Notes: generated by a model from the letters alone, not told the origin. A stretch of 64,000 nucleotides of DNA from DT-110 sp030148525 (GCA_965227445.1 OZ245751.1:2480001-2544000); one strand, 5' to 3'; shown: positions 17,439 to 26,651, numbered from the stretch's first letter. Translations and numbers: made by a program.

Positions 17439-18572
17439 ATGAATCTCATGTACGCAAGCCGCATCTTGGTGATACTGACCATGGTGGTCGGACTTTGGTC
17501 CTGCCAGACCGAGCAATCAGGAGTTACCTTCGAAGGGACGATCGAAGGAGCTGAGAACCTCCAGGTCTTCGTTGACCACGTCGTGATCGGCAAAGCCAAT
17601 TCGGTTATCGCCCGTGAACAGATCGGTGGCAACGGTTCCTTTAACGTGAATTTTGAAGATGGCCTGGAACCGGGAATCTACAATCTCCGCATTGGAGCCA
17701 AACGCATCAGTCTGGTTATTGACGAAAAGCCCAAACAACACATCAAGGTTAGCGGCAACCTCAATACCCTGCAGAATTACGAAGTAACCATTGAAGGTTC
17801 TGAACCTTCCCAGCAAATGGCCGATGCTATGCGCCAATTGGTTGCCCGCGAGATGGACGCCCAAGAGGTCGCACAGTTTGTTGAAAATGCCAACAGTCCG
17901 ATGATGGCCTCCTACATCGCCTTCCGGGCACTCGGCACCAATGGTAAGTTTCTCGACACCCAAAAGAAAGCACAGGCCAAACTGGCTGCTAAATATCCGC
18001 AATCGGAGATGACCACCGAATACGCCCGCTACATCAGTGCTGTGGAGCAACAATACGCTCAACAAATGGCCCAGCAACGTATCCAGGTGGGTGCCATGGC
18101 TCCCGACATCACCATGGAAAGCCCCGATGGTAAAACGTACAGCCTCTCAGACCTGAAAGGCAAGATCGTACTTCTGGACTTCTGGGCCAGTTGGTGCCGC
18201 CCCTGCCGCATAGAAAACCCGAATGTAGTCAAGGTATATAACCAATACAAAGATCAGGGCTTTACCATTTTCAGCGTATCGCTCGACGGACTGGACTCGC
18301 GCATGGCTGCCCGCCTCGGTCCAGATAAAGTCGAAGCTGCCATGGAACGTTCACGTCAGGCCTGGATCAAAGCCATCGAACAAGATAATCTCACCTGGCC
18401 GTACCACGTTAGCGACCTCAAGAAATGGCAAAGTGCCGCCGCTGCTACCTACGGGGTACGCTCTATCCCCCGTGCCTTCATGATCGACCGCGAAGGTCGA
18501 ATCGCCAGCACCAGCGTACGCGGAGCCGAACAAATCGAAGCTGCACTTCAGGATTTGCTAACCCAATCATGA
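17439..18572 (+). CDS. Thioredoxin-fold lipoprotein (TlpA/ResA-like, DUF4369-type N-terminus)
   Basis: A 377-residue lipoprotein (LWSC, Cys22) with an N-terminal beta-rich region (about 25-120) like DUF4369, a helical linker, and a TlpA-like thioredoxin domain from about 220. The active site is WCRPC, with Cys253 and Cys256. The cis-Pro segment RSIPRAFMIDREG follows. Such proteins reduce or exchange disulfides in the periplasm. The gene lies 10 bp after purL and is probably co-transcribed with it, though no functional link is evident. An array of heptads starts at its stop. Confidence 0.88.
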   Translation: MNLMYASRILVILTMVVGLWSCQTEQSGVTFEGTIEGAENLQVFVDHVVIGKANSVIAREQIGGNGSFNVNFEDGLEPGIYNLRIGAKRISLVIDEKPKQHIKVSGNLNTLQNYEVTIEGSEPSQQMADAMRQLVAREMDAQEVAQFVENANSPMMASYIAFRALGTNGKFLDTQKKAQAKLAAKYPQSEMTTEYARYISAVEQQYAQQMAQQRIQVGAMAPDITMESPDGKTYSLSDLKGKIVLLDFWASWCRPCRIENPNVVKVYNQYKDQGFTIFSVSLDGLDSRMAARLGPDKVEAAMERSRQAWIKAIEQDNLTWPYHVSDLKKWQSAAAATYGVRSIPRAFMIDREGRIASTSVRGAEQIEAALQDLLTQS

Positions 18573-18662
18573 CCAGGTTACAGGTATGAGGTTTGGGGTT
18601 TGAGGTAACCTATTACCTAGCCCCAAACCTCATACCTCAAACCTCATACCTCATACCTGATC
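18572..18662. repeat. Two-armed heptad array between convergent genes
   Basis: CAGGTAT, GAGGTTT, GGGGTTT, GAGGTAA and then the inverse units (CCAAACCTCATACCT and so on) ending ACCTGATCA. The stop codon of the minus-strand methyltransferase (18644-18646) lies inside. Confidence 0.87.
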
Positions 18663-19390
18663 AACTGGGATATTATAATCCCGGTTGCTACCCCGGCATT
18701 CAGTGATTCCGCTCCACCGCCGGGTCCTCTGGGAATGGAAATGAACTGATCCACCTGCTCCTTTATATCCGGGGTAAGACCGTGGCCTTCGTTGCCAACA
18801 ACCAAAATACCCGGTTGAGGATTGCTGAGTTCAAAGATGGAAGTCCCCTCCATATGGGCAGCGTAGACGGGTACATCGCTCGCTTTTTGCCGAAAGGCAG
18901 CTAGAGAAGATCGCCAGACCGGCACCCGCAGAAAGGCTCCCATACTTGCCTGGATAACTTTAGCGTTATATAGATCAGCGGATTGATTGGAAAAAACGAC
19001 CTGACTGACGCCAAACCAATCGGCGATCCGGAGGATGGTGCCCGCATTGCCCGGATCCTGAATATCGTCGAGGAAGATGGTCCAGCCGGGTTTGGGTAAT
19101 TCCGGTACCGGCATCAGGTCAACTACGGCCAGCACGCCCTGAGTAGTGCTCAAATCAGAGGCTTTGCGCATCGCCTCGATGGGCAGCGTAAAGATTTCGG
19201 CATTAGGTACTGGACCGGTATAGTTGTCGAGCCAATCGGGTGTAGCGACGACAAATTCCACAGAGTGTTGAGCGGCCAGGATTTCGGAAACGATTTTATC
19301 CCCCTCTGCCACAAATTTGTTATACTTTTGACGGTACTTTTTTTGCTGCAAAGAGCGAATGTATTTGCGTTTATTCTTCGACAGCTCCAT
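18644..19390 (-). CDS. SpoU/TrmH-family RNA methyltransferase
   Basis: A 248-residue SPOUT methyltransferase that uses S-adenosylmethionine to 2'-O-methylate rRNA or tRNA. The N-terminal RNA-binding domain (residues 1-90, with KNKRKYIRSLQQKKYR) is followed by the knotted domain motifs DDIQDPGNAGTILRIADWFG, VVGNEGHGL and IPRGPGGGAESLNAGVATGI. The last motif is usually IPM-type; GPGGGAESLN is a small variation. The substrate is not predictable. The C-terminal IRYEV is encoded by a heptad array. Divergent from tamL with only 15 bp between the start codons. Confidence 0.92.
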   Translation of the reverse strand: MELSKNKRKYIRSLQQKKYRQKYNKFVAEGDKIVSEILAAQHSVEFVVATPDWLDNYTGPVPNAEIFTLPIEAMRKASDLSTTQGVLAVVDLMPVPELPKPGWTIFLDDIQDPGNAGTILRIADWFGVSQVVFSNQSADLYNAKVIQASMGAFLRVPVWRSSLAAFRQKASDVPVYAAHMEGTSIFELSNPQPGILVVGNEGHGLTPDIKEQVDQFISIPRGPGGGAESLNAGVATGIIISQLIRYEV

Positions 19391-19405
19391 AGGCTTTACT
19401 TCCGT

Positions 19406-21841
19406 ATGTTGACGTTCCGACTGTTTCCAATATTGGGTTGTGTCCTGCTCGTGATGCTGATGAGTTCTTGTGGGGTGCGCAAATATTTGGAAGTAGACGA
19501 ATACCTGCTGACCAAAAACAATATCAAGCTGCGCACCGTCGAGAAGCTCGAAAATAAGCGACGGCTAAAGTACGAATTATCAACCCTCTACGAACAAGAA
19601 GTAAACGAGAACTTTTTTTTCATTCCCCGGGAATGGTTTTACTTTAAAACACAAGATGCCCGCGATACCACCCGCTTCGACGATTGGCAACGACGCATTA
19701 TTGCCGAGGAACCCGCTATCTTTGATGAAGATAAGGCCGGCTCCACCGCCGATGCGATGGAGCGTTACCTGCGCTATAAAGGCTACTACGATGCCGAAGT
19801 TTTCTACGACGAGACGGTAAGTCCTAAACCGCAAAAAGTCCAGGTGACCTACTTTGTCAATCCCGGACATCAATACCTGATCGATACTGTTTATTTTTCA
19901 TCTCCGGACTCGAATATTTCTGAAATTCTCCAACAAATTGCAACCGATACCAAGCTCGAACGGGGTAAAGGGCTTGACGGGCAATTGTACGAGTTGGAGA
20001 AAAAACGCATTTCTACCTACCTGCGCAATCACGGGTACGCCGAATTTTTCCCAAACTCTTTCCCTCCTCTGGAAGTAGATACCACCGAGCGCCCCTACCG
20101 GGCTAATGTGTACCTGGAAGTGGCCGCTCCGGAAGTAGACTCGGTGCACCCTGTCTTCAGGGTAGGTGATATCCACGTTTATCCGGACTTCAATATCACC
20201 ATACCGGAAGATAGCCTGCGCGACACCCTGATTCAGGGAATCCACTTTCACCTGCCCTCCGGAGAAATGACGGTCAAACCAAAGACCATTATCGACAACA
20301 TTTTTCTGGAGCAAGGGGCCTTGTTCGAGCAATCCGAATACGACCGCACCAACCGGCAGTTGGGTGAGCTGAGTATATTTCGGTTCGTACGTATCAAGCA
20401 GCAGGAAGATCCCGATCAGCCGCAATTACTGCACTTCCGAATCGAACTATCCCCCAACCCATTACTACAACTGGGTGTGGACTTCGAATTGAATTATACT
20501 AATCGATCAAACAACTCCGGAATTGGAAACCTTATCGGTATTTCAGTGAGTCCCTCCATTAGCAACCGCAACCTGCTCCGGGGCTCGGAGTTATTGATAA
20601 GCAATCTGGCAGCCGGTGTCGAAGTGAATCCCAACCTGGGCGACAATCGGTTTTGGAACACCATCGACCTGCGATTGCAGTCAGACATGTACCTGCCCCG
20701 ATTTAGCGATTATCTGGGTATATGGAAGTTACTACACGGTTTGCCGTTTAATAAAGGGGCCAAAGCGAGGGAGGAAAGTTTTTACGATCAATTAGTGGAG
20801 CGTGCAAGTACACGATTATCGGCCTCCTATAACTACACCTTGCTGCTCGATTTTTATCAGTACAACCTCTTTGCCGCTTCCTACGGATATAACCTGCAGA
20901 GCAACCAGCGGAATCGTTACATTCTGACCCACCTCGCATTGGACTACTTCCAGCCCACCGTACGACCAGCTTTTCAGGAGCTGCTAGACGCTAATCCTTT
21001 CCTGGAACGCAGCTTCGGTAATCAACTGTTCATCAGTTTGTTGTTCCGGGAGTTCAACTACACCTTCAACAAGCCTTCTGATGCACTGGGTAACTCGTCC
21101 TTTTTCAATATCAATTTCGAAACGGCCGGCCTGGAGCCTTGGGTCGGTAATACCATCTACAATGCCTTTGCGCTGAATTCGGACACCCTGCGCATTGGGA
21201 ATACAGATTTCAGCCAGTACATTCGCCTGGAATTGGATTATCGCTATTACAAGGAATTCAACCCGCGCCACGGGTTTGCCGCTCGCTTCAACTTTGGCAT
21301 TGCCCGCCCGTTTGGGTATAGCGTCGATGTGCCCTACGTAAAGCAGTTTTATGGAGGTGGTCCCAACGACATCCGCGCGTGGGCAGCCCGTGAATTGGGC
21401 CCCGGCGGGCACATCGATTCCCTGACCATCAATACCAGTAATCCCCTGCTTTTTTACCAGGCCGGTGACCTGAAAGCACAGCTCAATATGGAGTACCGGT
21501 TTAATATTTACTGGCGACTCAACGGAGCCTTTTTCCTCGATGCAGGCAACATCTGGACCGTTCGCACCGATCCGTCCCGCCCCGGCGGTAAATTTCGACT
21601 TCGGGAGGAACAATTGATCAAGGATGATGGCAGCATAGAAATCCTCGATCCTTTTTACCGTCAGATTGCTCTGGGTACCGGTTTCGGCCTACGCTTCGAT
21701 TTCACCTATTTTATTTTCAGGCTCGACCTGGGTATAAAACTGCGCTACCCCTACCAACGAGCCAATGGGCAGTATTGGAACCCGCCCGGCAGCTGGTTTG
21801 AGGATACGAACCTGAATTTTGGCCTGGGTTTCCCATTCTAA
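19406..21841 (+). CDS. tamL: TamA/BamA-family outer-membrane lipoprotein (TamL-like)
   Basis: An 811-residue Omp85-family protein. The N-terminus is a lipoprotein signal with MLMSSC (Cys22), followed by POTRA-like repeats (about 40-370: VNPGHQYLIDTVYF, LERGKGLDGQLYELEKKRIS, LFEQSEYDRTNRQL) and a C-terminal beta-barrel ending in Phe (FGLGFPF). The barrel carries the GGPNDIRAW motif (the VRGF/Y-type lock). A lipid-anchored TamA homologue is the known Bacteroidota form TamL. I chose ATG 19406 because the upstream ATG 19265 would overlap the divergent methyltransferase gene and bury the lipobox. TamB is not next to it. Confidence 0.88.
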   Translation: MLTFRLFPILGCVLLVMLMSSCGVRKYLEVDEYLLTKNNIKLRTVEKLENKRRLKYELSTLYEQEVNENFFFIPREWFYFKTQDARDTTRFDDWQRRIIAEEPAIFDEDKAGSTADAMERYLRYKGYYDAEVFYDETVSPKPQKVQVTYFVNPGHQYLIDTVYFSSPDSNISEILQQIATDTKLERGKGLDGQLYELEKKRISTYLRNHGYAEFFPNSFPPLEVDTTERPYRANVYLEVAAPEVDSVHPVFRVGDIHVYPDFNITIPEDSLRDTLIQGIHFHLPSGEMTVKPKTIIDNIFLEQGALFEQSEYDRTNRQLGELSIFRFVRIKQQEDPDQPQLLHFRIELSPNPLLQLGVDFELNYTNRSNNSGIGNLIGISVSPSISNRNLLRGSELLISNLAAGVEVNPNLGDNRFWNTIDLRLQSDMYLPRFSDYLGIWKLLHGLPFNKGAKAREESFYDQLVERASTRLSASYNYTLLLDFYQYNLFAASYGYNLQSNQRNRYILTHLALDYFQPTVRPAFQELLDANPFLERSFGNQLFISLLFREFNYTFNKPSDALGNSSFFNINFETAGLEPWVGNTIYNAFALNSDTLRIGNTDFSQYIRLELDYRYYKEFNPRHGFAARFNFGIARPFGYSVDVPYVKQFYGGGPNDIRAWAARELGPGGHIDSLTINTSNPLLFYQAGDLKAQLNMEYRFNIYWRLNGAFFLDAGNIWTVRTDPSRPGGKFRLREEQLIKDDGSIEILDPFYRQIALGTGFGLRFDFTYFIFRLDLGIKLRYPYQRANGQYWNPPGSWFEDTNLNFGLGFPF

Positions 21842-21874
21842 GGTGGTCGATCCTCCTGCGGCCGCAGAAGCTTA

Positions 21875-22136
21875 GAGCGTGTTTGGGATTTGTTTTTGAT
21901 GGCGAAAATGTCTAGAATTTGGTTCTCACAAAGCCTTTTTTGAGCTTCGTAGCATGGCTACGGGGCGAAAAAAGGCTGCAGTGAGGTTCAAATATACCGC
22001 TTCCGAAAAGGATTGGGCTTTGCCCAACCTTTTCACGCGAGTATATACTCGACTCGAAGTGGTTTGGATTCCCAAACCACTTCGTTGTCGGTATAATAGA
22101 CATTTGCAGTCCAAAGGATAAATCCCAAACACGCTC
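21875..22136 (-). mobile_element. 262-bp MITE, copy 2 (inverted relative to copy 1)
   Basis: Same length, termini and internal hairpins as the element at 360-621, in opposite orientation, with TTA on both flanks (21872-21874 and 22137-22139). It sits 33 bp after the tamL stop. The right-hand TTA doubles as the stop codon (TAA on the minus strand) of the small frame at 22137-22304. Confidence 0.88.
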
Positions 22137-22304
22137 TTAAGCGCAGGCGGGGCCGGTTCGACCGGAGTCAACACACCCACTATAATACCTGACTTTGCGC
22201 AGTAACAAGGGGATCATCAACCCGATTATAGCGATGATCAAGATGGCACCTATATGCCAAACCTGAGCAGACTCTTCGCTCGATCCGGTAGTGACGCGGG
22301 TCAA
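22137..22304 (-). CDS. Possible small single-span membrane protein or truncated gene
   Basis: A minus-strand frame of 55 codons from a TTG (22304-22302) with an acidic start, a clear transmembrane segment (HIGAILIIAIIGLMIPLLLR) and a Cys-containing tail (SGCVDSGRTGPACA). The TAA stop is formed by the target duplication of the MITE, so the original reading frame may have been longer. The start of the membrane segment recalls the first helix of ZIP metal transporters, which is only a suggestion. No ATG is available, so this could be a remnant. Confidence 0.33.
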   Translation of the reverse strand: MTRVTTGSSEESAQVWHIGAILIIAIIGLMIPLLLRKVRYYSGCVDSGRTGPACA

Positions 22305-22340
22305 TAATCATTAAAGTCGATCGGTCCTTGGGAGGGCGAA

Positions 22341-22500
22341 CACATTGCGTACCTAACGGCACGCTCGTCAACTTTTCCGTTTACGTTTCTACCCATATTA
22401 TGCCCCTAAAGGGGCTTCTGAAAAGGTCCCGTTAGGGACCAAATATGGGTAGAAATTAAAAACGGATATAGAAAACCGTGCCGTTAGGTACGGAATATAA
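22341..22500. repeat. Long inverted repeat of the TACCTAACGGCAC / CTACCCATATT family
   Basis: Two half units face each other: TTGCGTACCTAACGGCACG, TTTCTACCCATATT and a GCCCC hairpin on the left, and GTCCCGTTAGGGAC, AATATGGGTAGAAA and GTGCCGTTAGGTACGGAAT on the right. The same units recur at 61515-62030. Confidence 0.8.
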
Positions 22501-22561
22501 GAATGTATTTTCTTCGGTGAATAAATAATTTTGATCCGCAGCACTAGAGGATCGAGCACCT

Positions 22562-23221
22562 TTAGAACATCGACTTCCGCCCGTACTTTGAGCAGATGGG
22601 ACAGGCGTAGGGGTCGTGTCCGCGTGCCTTGCAATACTCCCTTCCAAAGAAAATGATCTGCAGGTGTAGTTTATTCCACTTTTCCCGCGGAAATACCTTC
22701 TTCAGGTCGCGTTCGGTCTTTTCGACATTCTTGCCGGTGCTGAGGGTCCAGCGGTAAGCCAGGCGATGGATGTGGGTGTCGACCGGAAAGGCGGGCTCGC
22801 CAAAGGCCTGGGCCATGACTACCGAGGCCGTTTTATGCCCCACTCCGGGCAGGGCCTCCAGTTTGTCCATTGCCACGGGAACTTCCCCCCGGTATTTTTC
22901 CAGCAAAATCTCCGATAACCCATAGATGGCTTTGGATTTGCGGGGGGATAATCCACAGGGACGTATGATCTCCTGTATACGTGGAATCCCCAAATTGAGC
23001 ATATCGGCGGGGTTATTAGCTTCCGCAAAAAGAGTTGGGGTTACCCGGTTTACGCGCTCGTCTGTACACTGGGCCGAGAGCAATACCGCGATTAACAGGG
23101 TATATGGATCCGTATGATCCAGTGGTACCGGTGTTTCCGGATATAGATCTTCCAGGATTTCGGCAATGGCATCCGCTTTTTCCTGGCGGGTCATCCGTTT
23201 ATTGGTAGGTGAATGTGCCAT
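22562..23221 (-). CDS. nth: Endonuclease III
   Basis: A 219-residue DNA glycosylase/AP lyase that removes oxidised pyrimidines. The helix-hairpin-helix LEALPGVGHKTASVV carries the catalytic Lys130, and VDTHIHRL carries Asp148. The iron-sulfur region is atypical: three Cys are visible (197, 207, 210) with C-x9-C-x2-C spacing instead of the four Cys in C-x6-C-x2-C-x5-C of E. coli, so a normal [4Fe-4S] cluster is uncertain. The start overlaps the 3' end of purM by 23 bp, which implies co-transcription downstream of purM. Confidence 0.93.
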   Translation of the reverse strand: MAHSPTNKRMTRQEKADAIAEILEDLYPETPVPLDHTDPYTLLIAVLLSAQCTDERVNRVTPTLFAEANNPADMLNLGIPRIQEIIRPCGLSPRKSKAIYGLSEILLEKYRGEVPVAMDKLEALPGVGHKTASVVMAQAFGEPAFPVDTHIHRLAYRWTLSTGKNVEKTERDLKKVFPREKWNKLHLQIIFFGREYCKARGHDPYACPICSKYGRKSMF

Positions 23222-24374
23222 AATCGCTTTGAATGGTTACGGTATTCTTGTCAGCATCTTCCACCCGTCCAACGATCCGGGCATCAATATTGAACGACTT
23301 TGCGATATCGATGATGCCCCTGGCAATAGTTTCCGGCACGTAGAATTCCAGGCGCTGTCCCATATTAAAGACCTGATACATCTCCTTCCATTCCGTTCCG
23401 CTTTCCGATTGGATCATATGGAACAGGGGCGGTACGGGAAGCATATTATCCTTGATGATGTGTTTGCCATCGACAAACTTCAGCACCTTGCTCTGTCCGC
23501 CTCCTGTATTATGGATGATTCCGTTTATCTGCGAACGGTACTCATCGAAGACTTTTTTGAAGACGGGCAGATAGGTACGCGTGGGCGAGAGCACCAGTTT
23601 GCCGGCGGGTATGTCTTCTCCGTCGACCGTAATCATATCGGTGAGCTGCTTACTGCCGACGTACACAACCTCTTCTGGTGTATTTGGGTCAAAGGAATCG
23701 GGGAATTTCTGGCGATACATTTTGTGAAATACATCGTGGCGGGCCGAGGTCAGACCATTACTCCCCATACCTCCGTTGTAGGTGTCTTCGTAGGTTGCTT
23801 TTCCATACGAGGCCAATCCGACAATCACATCGCCTTCCTGAATATTGTTCACGATCAGATCGGAGCGCTTCAGTCGCCCGAAGGCTGTATAGCCCACGTC
23901 AATGGTCCGCACAATATCTCCCACATCGGCCGTCTCGCCACCCGCCTGATGGATGGTGAGTCCGAAAGATTCCATACGTGCCACAAAGTCGGAAGTAGCC
24001 TTGATCAGGGTAGCGATCACTTCGCCGGAGATCAAATTTTTATTCCGCCCAATAGTTGAGGACAGCAAAATATCGTCCGTACATCCTACACAGGCCATAT
24101 CATCGAGGTTCATGACGATGGCGTCCTGAGCGATACCGGCCCACACACTGGTATCACCTGTTTCTTTCCAATACAAATAAGCCAGACTGGTCTTAGTACC
24201 CGCCGTATCAGCGTGCATGAGGTTACAGTACTCGGGGTCACCCGCGGCAATATCGGGTAGTATTTTACAAAAAGCGTTGGGAAACAAGCCTTTATCCAGG
24301 TGTTTGATAGCCGCGTGCACCTCGTCTTTAGTAGCGGACACTCCCCTTTTATCGTATTTATATTGGTCAGCCAT
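23199..24374 (-). CDS. purM: Phosphoribosylformylglycinamidine cyclo-ligase, long Bacteroidota form
   Basis: A 391-residue AIR synthase that closes the imidazole ring after PurL. Motifs include HADTAGTKTSLAYLYW, DDMACVGCTDDILLSSTIGRN, HQAGGETADVGDIV, YGKATYEDTYNGGMGSNGLT and the GIIHNTGGGQSKV segment. It is longer than E. coli PurM (about 345 residues), as is usual in this phylum. I chose MADQYKYDKRG at 24374; an ATG eight codons earlier is possible. purL is about 6 kb away on the other strand, so the pathway genes are scattered. Confidence 0.93.
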   Translation of the reverse strand: MADQYKYDKRGVSATKDEVHAAIKHLDKGLFPNAFCKILPDIAAGDPEYCNLMHADTAGTKTSLAYLYWKETGDTSVWAGIAQDAIVMNLDDMACVGCTDDILLSSTIGRNKNLISGEVIATLIKATSDFVARMESFGLTIHQAGGETADVGDIVRTIDVGYTAFGRLKRSDLIVNNIQEGDVIVGLASYGKATYEDTYNGGMGSNGLTSARHDVFHKMYRQKFPDSFDPNTPEEVVYVGSKQLTDMITVDGEDIPAGKLVLSPTRTYLPVFKKVFDEYRSQINGIIHNTGGGQSKVLKFVDGKHIIKDNMLPVPPLFHMIQSESGTEWKEMYQVFNMGQRLEFYVPETIARGIIDIAKSFNIDARIVGRVEDADKNTVTIQSDYGTFTYQ

Positions 24375-24413
24375 TTTTTCTTTTTTTGTGGAGTACAAAA
24401 GTATTAAAAAAGG

Positions 24414-24547
24414 TTCACGGTTGATGGCTTACGGCATGCGGTTTAGGGCATACCTGGAGCTCAGAGTATTTTGGCTTACCGTAAAAGGTGCGTGTCTTCA
24501 GTATTTCCCAAGCCGTTGATCGTGTACCGTAAACCGTTATCCGTCTT
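24414..24547. repeat. Two-armed heptad array, ACGGNNN / CCGTNNN
   Basis: Left arm TTCACGG, TTGATGG, CTTACGG, CATGCGG, TTTAGGG (24414-24448). Right arm CCGTTGA, TCGTGTA, CCGTAAA, CCGTTAT, CCGTCTT (24513-24547). Only three or four bases per unit are kept and the arms are roughly complementary. It lies between the divergent purM and terC genes. Confidence 0.75.
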
Positions 24548-24597
24548 AAAATTACTCTATAGTGACCAGCGCCCCAGTCATTCGTCTATATACTGTG

Positions 24598-24605
24598 TAT
24601 ATTTG
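24598..24605 (+). promoter_or_regulatory. Candidate -7 box TATATTTG of terC
   Basis: Matches TAnnTTTG, 63 bp before the terC ATG. No convincing -33 TTG at the right distance. Confidence 0.35.
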
Positions 24606-24668
24606 TCACCTTTTTCGCACTTTCTGCGTTAGAAAGAATAATTCAATTCTACGAAATCGTTCCAGTTC

Positions 24669-25664
24669 ATGGTTTGGACGCTCCTGATAGTCTTCATTTT
24701 AATATTATTAGCCTTTGATTTGCTGGTACTCCACCGCAAAGGTGAGGCTCCAACGAACCGGCGGGCAGCTATTGAAAGTTCCTTTCTGGTTACCATTGCT
24801 TTGTCGTTTTCGATAGCGGTATTCTTCCTTTACCGGGATGGCCTGGTCAATAACCCCGAAAATCTTACGGCCAAGGATGCAGTGCTAAAATACATATCGG
24901 GCTACCTGATTGAATTGTCGCTGAGTGTCGACAATCTCTTTGTGATTGCCATGATTTTCAAGTCCTTTAATATTCCAATGAAGTTTCAGCACCGGGCCCT
25001 GTTCTGGGGTATTCTCGGTGCGATTGTCTTTCGTGGAATCATGATCGCCATCGGCGTGGTACTGATCCAGAAAGTGTCGTGGATGACCTACATCTTTGGT
25101 GCTTTTCTTATTTACACGGCCTTCAAGATGCTGGATGAGCGCGAAGGCGGAGGAGAATCAGCTCTGCGGCGTCAGATCCGCAAGACACTCAACATCAGTC
25201 CACATCTGGATGGTGAAAAGTTCTTCATTCGACGTCAGGGCGTACTCCTGGCCACCCCTCTGTTCGCAGCCCTCATCATGATTGAGTTTACCGACATTTT
25301 GTTTGCGTTGGATAGTATTCCGGCCATCCTGGGTGTTACTACTGATCCGTTTATCGTTTTCAGCTCCAATATTTTTGCGATCCTCGGTCTGCGCTCTATG
25401 TACTTTTTCCTGGCCAATATGCTCCAGAAGTTCAAGTATATCAAGTACAGCGTATTTGCCATCCTGATTTTCGTAGGTATCAAGTTGCTGTTACTCCACT
25501 TCTTCCACTTCCCCGAGTGGTTCTCTCTGGCATTCATCGCCCTCTCCCTGGGTGTGGGTATACTGGTCAGTATTCAGCGTTTGAATAAGGACGAACCGGA
25601 CGATGGCGAGGAGGCAAACGGAGAACCCAAACCGATCGAAGAAAAGACCTCGGTCGATTCCTGA
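24669..25664 (+). CDS. TerC-family integral membrane protein
   Basis: A 331-residue protein with eight or nine membrane segments. The TerC signatures are LIELSLSVDNLFVIAMIF, HRALFWGILGAIVFRGIM and IMIEFTDILFALDSIPAI. Members are linked to metal (notably Mn) export and to tellurite resistance in other bacteria; the role here is not shown by context. The C-terminal tail is hydrophilic and acidic. A perfect hairpin terminator separates it from the convergent yebC gene. Confidence 0.9.
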   Translation: MVWTLLIVFILILLAFDLLVLHRKGEAPTNRRAAIESSFLVTIALSFSIAVFFLYRDGLVNNPENLTAKDAVLKYISGYLIELSLSVDNLFVIAMIFKSFNIPMKFQHRALFWGILGAIVFRGIMIAIGVVLIQKVSWMTYIFGAFLIYTAFKMLDEREGGGESALRRQIRKTLNISPHLDGEKFFIRRQGVLLATPLFAALIMIEFTDILFALDSIPAILGVTTDPFIVFSSNIFAILGLRSMYFFLANMLQKFKYIKYSVFAILIFVGIKLLLLHFFHFPEWFSLAFIALSLGVGILVSIQRLNKDEPDDGEEANGEPKPIEEKTSVDS

Positions 25665-25678
25665 TTTTCTATTGATAA

Positions 25679-25724
25679 AGAAAGAGGGCTCTGAGATCCG
25701 GCCGGATCTCAGAGCCCTCTTTCT
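25679..25724. terminator. Bidirectional terminator between terC and yebC
   Basis: A perfect 23-bp inverted repeat without a spacer (centre between 25701 and 25702), with A-rich sequence on its left and a T run on its right. It can serve both convergent genes. Confidence 0.93.
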
Positions 25725-25741
25725 CTTTTTTTGAGTTTGAT

Positions 25742-26452
25742 TTAATCGGCCATGTTATGGAATACATTGGTTACATCATCCTCTTCCTCCATCTTGTCAA
25801 TGAGCCTGATCACATCCTCAGTCTGAGCATCGTCCAGTTCCTTGTGGTGCGTGGGCAACCGCATTAATTCAGACTCTTTCACTTCCAGCCCCTTTTCTTC
25901 CAGTCCTTTCTGCAGGGCCCCGAAATCCTCAAAGGCACATTGGAATACGAGGAGGCCGTCCTCCTCATTCAGTTCCTCCAGACCAAAATCGATGAGTTCC
26001 AGCTCCAGCTCCTCCATATCCAGGTCGTTTTTATCGACTTTGAATACGCCTTTGCGATTAAACATGTAATCGACCGAGCCGGACGTACCCAGGCTACCCC
26101 CGTATTTAGAAAACACATGGCGCACGTTAGCCACGGTGCGGGTAGGATTATCAGTTGCGGTCTCTACTACCAGGGCTACCCCATGAGGAGCGTACCCTTC
26201 GTATACGATCTCATCAAAATTCTCAGCATCCTTGGAAGTTGCCTTTTTGATGGCACTTTCCACATTGGCCTTAGGCATATTAGCGGCCTTGGCGTTTTGG
26301 ATAGCCAGGCGCAGGCGAGAATTGTAGTTAGGGTCGGAACCTCCCTCCCTGACCGCAATGGCAATTTCGCGCCCGATACGGGTGAAGGTCTTGGCCATAT
26401 TGGCCCATCGCTTCATCTTGCGTTCCTTGCGATACTCAAATGCACGTCCCAT
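25742..26452 (-). CDS. YebC/PmpR family protein (TACO1-like)
   Basis: A 236-residue protein of the YebC family: RKMKRWANMAKTFTRIGREI, AIQNAKAANMPKANVESAIK and YEGYAPHGVALVVETATDN are characteristic. Older annotations call this a transcriptional regulator; recent work on the family links it to translation at difficult peptide stretches. The first residues MGRAFEYRKERKMKRW replace the usual MAGHSKW form, as in the second YebC subtype. Single gene, convergent with terC. Confidence 0.93.
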   Translation of the reverse strand: MGRAFEYRKERKMKRWANMAKTFTRIGREIAIAVREGGSDPNYNSRLRLAIQNAKAANMPKANVESAIKKATSKDAENFDEIVYEGYAPHGVALVVETATDNPTRTVANVRHVFSKYGGSLGTSGSVDYMFNRKGVFKVDKNDLDMEELELELIDFGLEELNEEDGLLVFQCAFEDFGALQKGLEEKGLEVKESELMRLPTHHKELDDAQTEDVIRLIDKMEEEDDVTNVFHNMAD

Positions 26453-26517
26453 ACTGCTTTAACTGATTAGTTGTTTAAGATGCCGTGAAATTAGGGTTTA
26501 TCGGTGATTATAGCATT

Positions 26518-26527
26518 GGCTTTCGCC
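26518..26527. promoter_or_regulatory. GGC-TTTC-GCC palindrome followed by an A run
   Basis: GGCTTTCGCC followed by AAAAAA, upstream of the small gene at 26652. Intergenic copy of the recurring hairpin. Confidence 0.35.
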
Positions 26528-26651
26528 AAAAAATCACGCGCTGGTTATCGTGGAGCCTGATTCGAGTTGTATATTGTACGTAGCGCATTGTTCGACGGGC
26601 TTAAGCATACCCGAAACAGCGCGTAAAGTGTAGCTACTAAACCTTTATCTT

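Noticed and set aside
23166..24059. 297-codon plus-strand frame over purM
   Set aside because: Antisense shadow of purM.
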